Shown here in pieces: positions 57,831-64,000 of a DNA stretch of 64,000 nucleotides; the stretch's first letter is position 1, and each line of letters begins with the position of its first letter. Under the pieces are notes generated by a model. That model was not told the DNA's origin and searched no databases. It worked only from the letters and a program-made list of their open reading frames with translations. This stretch comes from Dolomedes plantarius (taxonomy: Eukaryota; Arthropoda; Arachnida; Araneae; Dolomedidae). The position numbers and the translations under genes were made by a program. The stretch covers positions 124,862,556 through 124,926,555 of the forward strand of contig OU015503.1 in the NCBI GenBank assembly GCA_907164885.2. The letters run 5' to 3'.

Positions 57831-58559
57831 ATGCCTATAAATTATCGCACCTTGGTTTTGACGCTTCTGACAGAGAAAAAGTATCCTGTTTTGCAAAAGT
57901 TTGTGGTCCTGGATATTTACTATAAAATGATCCCCATGGACAACGAGTCACTTTCTGTTGAACTGTATAATCGATATAATGACCGCCCCCAAGATTTTTA
58001 TGTACGGGATACCAAACCTCATCTTCTCTCTTATATGGTAGGGTCCGGTAATAACATATATTTGCACTACATAGATAAGATAAAAACAACAAACTTGGAA
58101 CTCAAATGCATTAGTATTAAGTTAACACGTTCATATCTTGATAAAACTGTTTTGGAACATCCGAGCATGACCTTTGAAGAAGAAATTTACCATTTTTTGA
58201 CGCTATTAAATTTTGATGTACCCCAAATTGCATCCTTTCTAAATATGGATTATGTCACAAGTACTCGCTTTCTACCACAGAGGATTATGCTTTGGGCGTA
58301 TGATTATTCCGTTCAAAATATTGAGATGGTTCCAGTGACCTCATTAGAGCATTCCTGTTTTGGACCCAAAAAAGAAGTCATCCCTACACGTATGTTACGA
58401 GGCCGTTTATCGGAATGCACTTCAAGATCCAAGTTATTATCTCTTAACAATAATATGGAGGCACCTTCTCTGAAGTATACTCAACATTATGCCGAACAAT
58501 GGAAAACTCTCGTCTCACTCGCCTTTAATCCACTAGAAAATCCTATTATTGTGAATTAG
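57831..58559 (+). CDS. 242-aa protein, unknown
   Basis: Start chosen at 57,831 (MPINYRTLVLTLLTEKKYPV), which is preceded by TACAAG and leaves 36 bp to the divergent 433-aa gene; the longer frame would overlap that gene. Features include PQDFYVRDTKPHLLSYMVG, FEEEIYHFLTLLNFDVPQIA and EHSCFGPKKEVIPTRMLRGR. No signal peptide, membrane segment or known motif. The stop overlaps the convergent 272-aa gene by 4 bp. Confidence 0.65.
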   Translation: MPINYRTLVLTLLTEKKYPVLQKFVVLDIYYKMIPMDNESLSVELYNRYNDRPQDFYVRDTKPHLLSYMVGSGNNIYLHYIDKIKTTNLELKCISIKLTRSYLDKTVLEHPSMTFEEEIYHFLTLLNFDVPQIASFLNMDYVTSTRFLPQRIMLWAYDYSVQNIEMVPVTSLEHSCFGPKKEVIPTRMLRGRLSECTSRSKLLSLNNNMEAPSLKYTQHYAEQWKTLVSLAFNPLENPIIVN

Positions 58560-59374
58560 TTGTACTGGACACGAAACATGTATTTATTGTTTTCGCTCGT
58601 ATCGGGATCAAAGGGTTTATACCGACGATTCTCACCATAATTCCTACAAACACGTCGTATACCCTGGCATACGGGTAAAGGTAAATTGACGTCATTCTCA
58701 TCGCATTCGTCGTTAGAACTCCGTATGGAAATCATGGATTCCTCATTGTCCAAAGCATCCATATCTTCGTCACTTACGTCACCAAGTTTGGCTCGCATTC
58801 TAAGTCGCCCCCCTCGCCCTCTTCCTCGAGAGGTTCCTCTACCCCTTCCACTTCCTCGAGTTGCTCCTCTACCCCTCCCTCTTCCTCTACCCCTTCCTCG
58901 ACCCCTTGAAGTTTGACGGGGTACAGGTGAGGTAGACCGCGATCCTTGTGGAGACGCAGCTGACGATCCTTGTGGGGATGCCCGTGGAGACGCAGCTGGC
59001 GATCCTTGTGGGGATGCCCGTGGAGACGCAGCTGGCGATCCAGCTACAGAACCATCTCGTGATGATCCTTTTCTGGGTACACTACAATATTTGCTTACAT
59101 ATTTTCTGCAGCTTATATTATTAAGTCCAGGAGTTTCACTATCATGTAAAGCACGTATCCAATCTTCGGCGGGAACATGAATTATTTCTTTAAATTGTTT
59201 AAAAGATTTTCGTCCGTCAAACAATGGACTTAATTTACTGACGTGAATTAAAGACCGTTTATCTCCAGCCAATTCTTCCAATTCTTCCATAGTAATACGC
59301 CTGGTTAATCCAGGAAGATTTCTATGGATTAGATTATAAGCTGTTATAATGGGAATTTTGGTAGGTCGACTCAT
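58556..59374 (-). CDS. 272-aa SR/RG-rich nucleic-acid-binding-like protein
   Basis: ATG at 59,374 after TTTATAAAAGG and AATAAAGT. Residues 1-100 look globular (PGLTRRITMEELEELAGDKR, IHVPAEDWIRALHDSETPG). Residues 105-150 are a Ser/Pro/Ala repeat (SPAASPRASPQG). Residues 150-190 are a run of Arg-Gly repeats, a typical RNA/DNA-binding stretch, then an acidic segment and a basic C-terminus. Arg/Ser/Gly-rich proteins condense DNA in naldavirus nucleocapsids, but this protein is larger than a P6.9-type protein. The repeat DNA (GATCCTTGTGGGGATGCCCG) is recent. Confidence 0.65.
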   Translation of the reverse strand: MSRPTKIPIITAYNLIHRNLPGLTRRITMEELEELAGDKRSLIHVSKLSPLFDGRKSFKQFKEIIHVPAEDWIRALHDSETPGLNNISCRKYVSKYCSVPRKGSSRDGSVAGSPAASPRASPQGSPAASPRASPQGSSAASPQGSRSTSPVPRQTSRGRGRGRGRGRGRGATRGSGRGRGTSRGRGRGGRLRMRAKLGDVSDEDMDALDNEESMISIRSSNDECDENDVNLPLPVCQGIRRVCRNYGENRRYKPFDPDTSENNKYMFRVQYN

Positions 59375-59415
59375 ACTTTATTTTCCTTTTATAAATGCTA
59401 GACCATCCAGATGGA

Positions 59416-60063
59416 TTAACGGGAGAATTTATCGTATGTAATTTGGCCATAAAAGTAAAGTTTGAAGAAAGGGGAATCTTTTACATACGCATGTGTGTCA
59501 TAATGGGCATGTTCATATTTGTCATAAGTTTCCCAATGGGCTAAAGCATGTAATGTATAAATGAACAACAATTTCCATGCCATCATTGTTTGAAAATATT
59601 CAGCTGGGTTTGTTTCGTATTCATAACAACTGTTCAAACTAATTGTACCTCGAGCTTCATTAAAGTGCATTTGATTGGATTTAGATGTGTCTTTACAATA
59701 ATTTTTATGAATGTGTGAAAATTCATATACGTTAAACACAATATAAACGGGAATTTTTTCGTCCATATAGTTTTCATCCATATAGAGTTGAATAACTTCT
59801 TTCGGGCCATTGGGTTCGTGACAATAAAAGAATATGGGTTCATAGCGTTCCAAATTCTGTATCGGTAGCTCAAAAACCCAGTTTAAAATGGGTACCCATC
59901 TTTCAAAAACTAAATGGAATTGTTTAAAATTACACGTGGCCCATTCCTTTGCAACTTCATAACAAGCTATCCAAGCATCACGCCATTGATTGATTAAGGT
60001 AAGCTTCTTGGAAGGGGTACCACGAGGTCTACGAACTTCATGATGGTCAATGGATCTTTCCAT
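59416..60063 (-). CDS. 215-aa protein next to pif-3, unknown
   Basis: ATG at 60,063 preceded by TCAAG, 18 bp from the divergent PIF-3-like start. It has aromatic and His-rich segments: ERWVPILNWVFELP, FFYCHEPNGPKEVIQLY, VYIVFNVYEFSHIHKNYC, and LLFIYTLHALAHWETYDKYE. The last is a hydrophobic helix with an HxxxH. A resemblance to the baculovirus core gene ac81 (DUF845) was considered from length and the His-containing hydrophobic helix, but I cannot confirm it. No N-terminal signal. Confidence 0.6.
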   Translation of the reverse strand: MERSIDHHEVRRPRGTPSKKLTLINQWRDAWIACYEVAKEWATCNFKQFHLVFERWVPILNWVFELPIQNLERYEPIFFYCHEPNGPKEVIQLYMDENYMDEKIPVYIVFNVYEFSHIHKNYCKDTSKSNQMHFNEARGTISLNSCYEYETNPAEYFQTMMAWKLLFIYTLHALAHWETYDKYEHAHYDTHAYVKDSPFFKLYFYGQITYDKFSR

Positions 60064-60081
60064 CTTGACTTTAAAAAAAGC

Positions 60082-60567
60082 ATGGTATTGTTTTTATTCC
60101 TATTAATGTGGATGGGATTTACATGGTCCTTATTATCGTTTCAGGAAGAAAAGAATTTTAAAGCAATTCAGCTAGGGGTGCCCACTTTTAAGCAAACTTG
60201 TAGTACTAAAACAGTAAATTGTATTAATGACTGTAGCTTTTTGTGCGTCGAAAAGGAAGCCCAATGTGTGGGAGGAGTATGCCAGTTACAAGATTCAACA
60301 ATACCTTGTAATAGAGAGACTGGGGGTGTGTTGATGATGGTAAAGGACCCCGTACCTCATTGGTCCTGCATATGTACAAATGCAACATTTTACGGAGGAA
60401 AAGCATGTGATACACAAAATCCAGATATTTGCGAAGACGGAACATTTATGTTCGTGGATCATTTAACCCATTTTTGTTTTTGTTCAAAACCATATGTTCG
60501 AGTTATGATAAATGGTCGACCTCATTGCCTATCAAAAGAAATCTCAAAATTTTTTGTTGACAACTAG
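60082..60567 (+). CDS. pif-3: PIF-3-like per os infectivity factor, 161 aa
   Basis: Start chosen at 60,082 (MVLFLFLLMWMGFTWSLLSF), which gives a proper N-terminal membrane anchor and 18 bp to the divergent neighbour; the earlier in-frame ATG lies inside that gene. The ectodomain is Cys-rich in the PIF-3 order: VNCINDCSFLC, CVGGVC, PCNRETGG, CICTNATFYGGKACD, CEDGTFMF, CFCSKPYVR. PIF-3 is part of the conserved envelope complex needed for oral infection in baculoviruses, nudiviruses and relatives. Length is slightly shorter than the usual roughly 200 aa. This is the best evidence that the region belongs to a naldavirus. Confidence 0.8.
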   Translation: MVLFLFLLMWMGFTWSLLSFQEEKNFKAIQLGVPTFKQTCSTKTVNCINDCSFLCVEKEAQCVGGVCQLQDSTIPCNRETGGVLMMVKDPVPHWSCICTNATFYGGKACDTQNPDICEDGTFMFVDHLTHFCFCSKPYVRVMINGRPHCLSKEISKFFVDN

Positions 60568-60609
60568 CATATCAAATATTCGTAATAGGTTTCATCTAAT
60601 TCGTACTTT

Positions 60610-60662
60610 TAGATTGGACTCGATTGGGAAATCACAGAAAATATTTTTCAGCCGAGAAATAT
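60610..60662. repeat. Dispersed motif, fifth copy
   Basis: GGACTCGATTGGGAAATCAC then GAAAATATTTTTCAGCCGAG, leading into the A-run. Confidence 0.75.
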
Positions 60663-60666
60663 AAGT

Positions 60667-60801
<135 letters not shown>

Positions 60802-60848
60802 ATATATAAAATATATCTCTGAATTCTCTGAAAACTACCCGAATTTAT

Positions 60849-61709
60849 TTACGAGCAATGCCATTCGATTTCGTACAATTCTTCCAATCTTTTTTCCCAT
60901 TCCACGTCATTGAACAATGCCACAGGAATGTGCATATGGTCCCCCACGTCGACCCAATCGTTGCCCGATTGGATCTGTCTCTTCGTCCATTCGACATCAG
61001 ACAATTCCAACAACGCGGTGTCTTTTTCGAAGTGTAACTTGTAACCGTTGAACAAATGCATGTAGGCCGAACTCTCGCTCTTGTCCATCCTGACGGGTTT
61101 CCATTCTTTGGCCACGGGTAAAATTGACTTGTCATGACCTCGATTGCAAATACGGAGCTTGGATCCTTTCTCGTGAAATTTTAAAAGTCCTTCGTCCTCC
61201 ACGATCGTCCCGACGCACGTGGAAAGTGTGTAGTAAAAATAAAAACAGGTCGCCTTCTCGAAAAGAATTTCGTCGTCCGGTCGGAAAAGACAACTCGATA
61301 TCTTACTACCCAGCGATCCCAAAACGGTATTTAAGCCAACCCACGTCTCGATGGGTTCCATTCTATCGATGGATTCGATGGGTCCCAAGTCGTCTCGGGT
61401 CACCACTATCATATGACTATGATAATCTAAGGTAATGTATATGGCCGATTTTCCCCGGATATGTAAATCCTTGGCGGTGTGACACCGACAAGAAAGTGGT
61501 AAAACGAAGACGTCGTATTTTTTCATTTCTTTTTTGAACGCGAGCGGGTCGGATACCATGACGTGGAACCATTTAGCATCCAGAACCATAAACTTTTTCA
61601 CGTATTCGACGGCCAGGCCGTCATTTCCTGCGAACTCTAATTCGTTCGGATGTTTCGCCGAATTCCACCAGGCGGGGGGAGGTCGGTGATAAAGATCAGA
61701 TTCTTTCAT
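60849..61709 (-). CDS. 286-aa short paralogue of the C2H2/HxH family, lacking the finger module
   Basis: ATG at 61,709 (MKESDLYHRPPPAWWNSAKH). It shares the core order with the 605- and 866-aa proteins: WWNSAKHPNELEFAGN, KWFHVMVSDPLAFKKE, YHSHMIVVTRDD, ESSAYMHLFNGYKLHFEKD and WTKRQIQSGNDWVDV. It has neither the CQEC/CPWC module nor a coiled coil. The Tyr of the IGYVSNRR segment is not conserved. It sits in the compact block, far from its paralogues, and may be the ancestral or a decaying form. No TATA box is obvious. Confidence 0.65.
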   Translation of the reverse strand: MKESDLYHRPPPAWWNSAKHPNELEFAGNDGLAVEYVKKFMVLDAKWFHVMVSDPLAFKKEMKKYDVFVLPLSCRCHTAKDLHIRGKSAIYITLDYHSHMIVVTRDDLGPIESIDRMEPIETWVGLNTVLGSLGSKISSCLFRPDDEILFEKATCFYFYYTLSTCVGTIVEDEGLLKFHEKGSKLRICNRGHDKSILPVAKEWKPVRMDKSESSAYMHLFNGYKLHFEKDTALLELSDVEWTKRQIQSGNDWVDVGDHMHIPVALFNDVEWEKRLEELYEIEWHCS

Positions 61710-61921
61710 CCTTTTTTTCTTTAATCTTTCAGCCCTCGTTTACACAAACCTCCGGTAATAACCAGGGTTGATCTCTGCGGTCAAAGTCTTTTCGGAAAAG
61801 CGGACAAGGTATTTTCAAGATTAATTCAAAGATTGATTTTTCAAGATTTTTTTTTATGATACTATACATGCGTTACTTTCATTCTCCTCTTCATTTCCTT
61901 TTCGTTCCAACCGAACATCAT
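61710..61921. other. Intergenic gap, no gene seen
   Basis: Pyrimidine-rich on the plus strand with no ORF or palindrome. Confidence 0.5.
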
Positions 61922-63457
61922 TTATAAAGTCCACAACTTCTTTTTTGCATAGAAATTAATATCATCATTCGTTAAAATTGTTTCATTTTTCCTTTCGTCC
62001 GATATCAAATTATAACACACTTTATGCTTGGATAGTGCTCGGGCTAGACGAATCTGGTTTGTGTCAATATCCATATTCTCTTGATCCCCCATTAAAAATA
62101 AATTGAGCCATTCTTTTACCAAATAAGGTAACGATAATCTTTGAGGGTACGGATGTACATCTTCGGCTAATGCTATACACCATACTTCAAAAGGTATATC
62201 TTTCAGATTGCAGCGATGCAAAGAATATTGTTGATTATGACGAAACGTTTGAATGATTCGTATACGGTCCCTGTTTATGTCTTTAGCTATTGACAAAAGA
62301 TGTTCTGTATTGATTATAGAATTGGGATTCGGGCGACCTTCCAACAACGGCTCACTGAGGCAAAAAAATGTTTCATTATAAACAAACCCTATAACAGTGT
62401 TGTCTATGACAACTTTTACTATATCGGATGCCGTAGTAAGAACAGTAGGTACATAGGATATGGGAGTCCATAATGTCGCCGGGACTTGATTATATTCTAT
62501 ATATCTATCATATGGGCGACGAATATGAATTACTTTCTCTGGATACCGTCCGTTGATGCTCAATGCTACAAATTTTCGGTTAACTTCATCTACATAAGGG
62601 TTTCGTGCACCATCGTACTTTAAGTAAAATGGGTATTCCAAAATAACGCCCAATTTTTGTAAAGGTTGGTTATTGTTACTCCGTGACAAATTTCTTTGGT
62701 ACGATGTTAAAATATCTTGGATTAATAGTTGTGGTTTTTCGATACTCCAACGTTTTTGAATTATACCTGTAGAAAGAGTACTAGATTCGGTCAGATCAAA
62801 ACCGGGAATAGATTGAAAAGATATAAACTTTGGGTGTGTGATAACATCTTTGCTTAAATAAGGTACAGTTAATACGTCCCGGCGAGATTTCCATTCGGAT
62901 GCAAGGCTGCAAATAATATCGAGAGACTCATTTGTCAAAAAACAAATACGGTAATAAGGACTGGGTTCATTTGAATCGAAATAACATCCTCCAGGATAAG
63001 GTAAATCGTGACAGTCCAGGTATAAAATGGTATTTTTATAAGGATATATGTTATCATAAGCAGGTCGAGCAACATCTTTCAAGTAATTCGCTACAATTCT
63101 GGGATTGGTAACATAATACGGTGTAGCATAAAGATGAAATTTGGCTTTCTCGTGGATCATGGGAATTATAAACCTTTCGTTCCCCATGATTACGGTCCAA
63201 GAGCTCTCTTTGCAAAAAACAGACGTCGGAGCATCTGACTTAAAATAAGCTTTTAAAGCTTGTAAAAAAGGTTGTTGCGCATCAATGATAGTTTTTCTTG
63301 ATTCGATAGCTCGAGCCACCAACCACGTTTCCCATGGTGCATCGGAAAAGTCCAAAACAATTATGTTGTCTCGGATAGCGGAAACGTTGCAACCATGAAA
63401 TTTTCCGTATAAGGATCCATACGTTGTATGATTCATTATTTCTTTATTAACCCACAT
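61922..63457 (-). CDS. 511-aa protein, unknown
   Basis: The open frame begins at an ATG at 63,457; a second ATG at 63,436 (MNHTTYGSLYGKF) follows AATAAAGAAATA and may be the real start. No signal peptide or membrane span. Segments include IRDNIIVLDFSDAPWETWLV, ILYLDCHDLPYPGGCYFDSN, VILEYPFYLKYDGARNPYVD and ALAEDVHPYPQRLSLPYLVK. The KYDG would fit the KxDG nucleotidyl-transfer motif of LEF-4-type capping enzymes. The other motifs of that family were not found, so this is only a lead. It is the longest unrecognised gene of the compact block apart from the VP91-like gene. Confidence 0.65.
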   Translation of the reverse strand: MWVNKEIMNHTTYGSLYGKFHGCNVSAIRDNIIVLDFSDAPWETWLVARAIESRKTIIDAQQPFLQALKAYFKSDAPTSVFCKESSWTVIMGNERFIIPMIHEKAKFHLYATPYYVTNPRIVANYLKDVARPAYDNIYPYKNTILYLDCHDLPYPGGCYFDSNEPSPYYRICFLTNESLDIICSLASEWKSRRDVLTVPYLSKDVITHPKFISFQSIPGFDLTESSTLSTGIIQKRWSIEKPQLLIQDILTSYQRNLSRSNNNQPLQKLGVILEYPFYLKYDGARNPYVDEVNRKFVALSINGRYPEKVIHIRRPYDRYIEYNQVPATLWTPISYVPTVLTTASDIVKVVIDNTVIGFVYNETFFCLSEPLLEGRPNPNSIINTEHLLSIAKDINRDRIRIIQTFRHNQQYSLHRCNLKDIPFEVWCIALAEDVHPYPQRLSLPYLVKEWLNLFLMGDQENMDIDTNQIRLARALSKHKVCYNLISDERKNETILTNDDINFYAKKKLWTL

Positions 63458-63568
63458 GTTTTCTTCCAGCTATACGGGCGATGAGGGGATATAATCAAAT
63501 AGGCATGAGATTTGATACACTGCAACATATATTCCACAGCTATCCAGCTAAACTAGGGTTTATCAATC

Positions 63569-63973
63569 TTATAAAAAATTCAACAATTCCACTAAAGTAA
63601 TTTGAAACATTTCAGTATCTCGTGAAGCGAAATTTCCAGCGATTTCTTCCAGTGCCTGTATAATTTCATTTTCTTTACCGCATTCGATAAACAAATCTCC
63701 TTTAAATTCAATCTCGAGTGGTATTAACATGTTTTGATCACTCAAAAAGTACAAATACCCATAACGTTCCTTCTCTTCTAACAATTTCGTAATATACTTT
63801 TGAGCCAAATCTACGGCATCTTTATTGGTAACCAGTTTAACTGTGATAAGATTTTGAATATGTTCACTTCGGGAGCATTGTTGACACAAGTTGACAGTGG
63901 AATAAATGGATTGACAATATTCCTGCAACAAGTCATCCACAGGCAATCGTAGCGTTTTTAATTTTTCAATCAT
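63569..63973 (-). CDS. 134-aa protein, unknown
   Basis: ATG at 63,973 preceded by AACAAG. It has a CQQC pair near residue 34 and then an alpha/beta pattern with IQNLITVKLVTNKD, LYFLSDQNMLIPLEIEFKGD and IIQALEEIAGNF. No membrane segment. It lies upstream of the 511-aa gene on the same strand, with 111 bp between, and runs close to the window end. No family recognised. Confidence 0.55.
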   Translation of the reverse strand: MIEKLKTLRLPVDDLLQEYCQSIYSTVNLCQQCSRSEHIQNLITVKLVTNKDAVDLAQKYITKLLEEKERYGYLYFLSDQNMLIPLEIEFKGDLFIECGKENEIIQALEEIAGNFASRDTEMFQITLVELLNFL

Positions 63974-64000
63974 CTTGTTTCCTTGAACGATATAATCTAT

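Overview
The window joins two very different kinds of DNA. Positions 1 to about 23,085 look like repeat-laden arthropod nuclear DNA: decayed transposons (piggyBac, Jockey-like LINE, Tigger/pogo, Tc1), non-autonomous elements, a tRNA-like SINE head, a 24-bp minisatellite and a 152-bp satellite, with no intact host gene recognised. The flavour of the transposase remnants suggests a chelicerate, perhaps a spider, but that is inference from family resemblance only.

From 23,086 to the right end the sequence is gene-dense and looks like a large double-stranded DNA virus of the baculovirus/nudivirus/nimavirus kind (class Naldaviricetes). The best anchors are a PIF-3-like gene (60,082-60,567) and a Cys-rich, chitin-binding-like protein with an N-terminal membrane anchor that resembles VP91/PIF-8 (52,870-55,074). 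Most ORFs are intact, so this is a recently integrated copy, a persisting virus, or a contig joining host and virus. The sequence alone cannot decide between these.

The first part of the viral region is a giant inverted repeat. Arms 23,086-30,662 and 31,711-39,168 are almost identical, differing mainly in homopolymer and microsatellite length, and flank a 1,048-bp GC-richer spacer. Each arm holds the same five genes: a spliced gene with a canonical intron, a small RING-like protein, a RING protein, a basic 111-aa protein and a repeat-rich 472-aa protein. The spacer has a perfect 37-nt palindrome, 142-bp and 35-bp tandem repeats, GC-rich hairpins and a TATA-initiator promoter with no ORF behind it. 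It resembles a replication origin or a structured non-coding transcription unit.

From 39,169 to about 49,800 lie accessory genes, all on the plus strand: a 149-aa protein, a possible BRO-N-like protein with a repeat tail, two large paralogues with C2H2-like N-termini, a second RING protein and a repeat-rich 306-aa protein. These genes and those in the repeat arms mostly have a TATA box followed about 25-32 bp later by a CAGT/CATT initiator. They are separated by A(n)T(n) palindromes of about 70-210 bp or, in the arms, by GC-rich hairpins flanked by A and T runs.

From about 50,400 to 64,000 the layout changes. Genes lie on both strands, are tightly packed or overlapping, and most lack a TATA box at that distance; many have AAG or AAATATAAAG directly before the ATG. 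This block holds the PIF-3-like and VP91-like genes, several small membrane proteins, two proteins with Tyr/Asp/Asn-rich YAKD-type repeats, an SR/RG-rich protein and unrecognised proteins. Here A/T palindromes sit exactly between convergent 3' ends. By analogy with baculoviruses, the first set would be early regulatory genes and the second set late structural genes.
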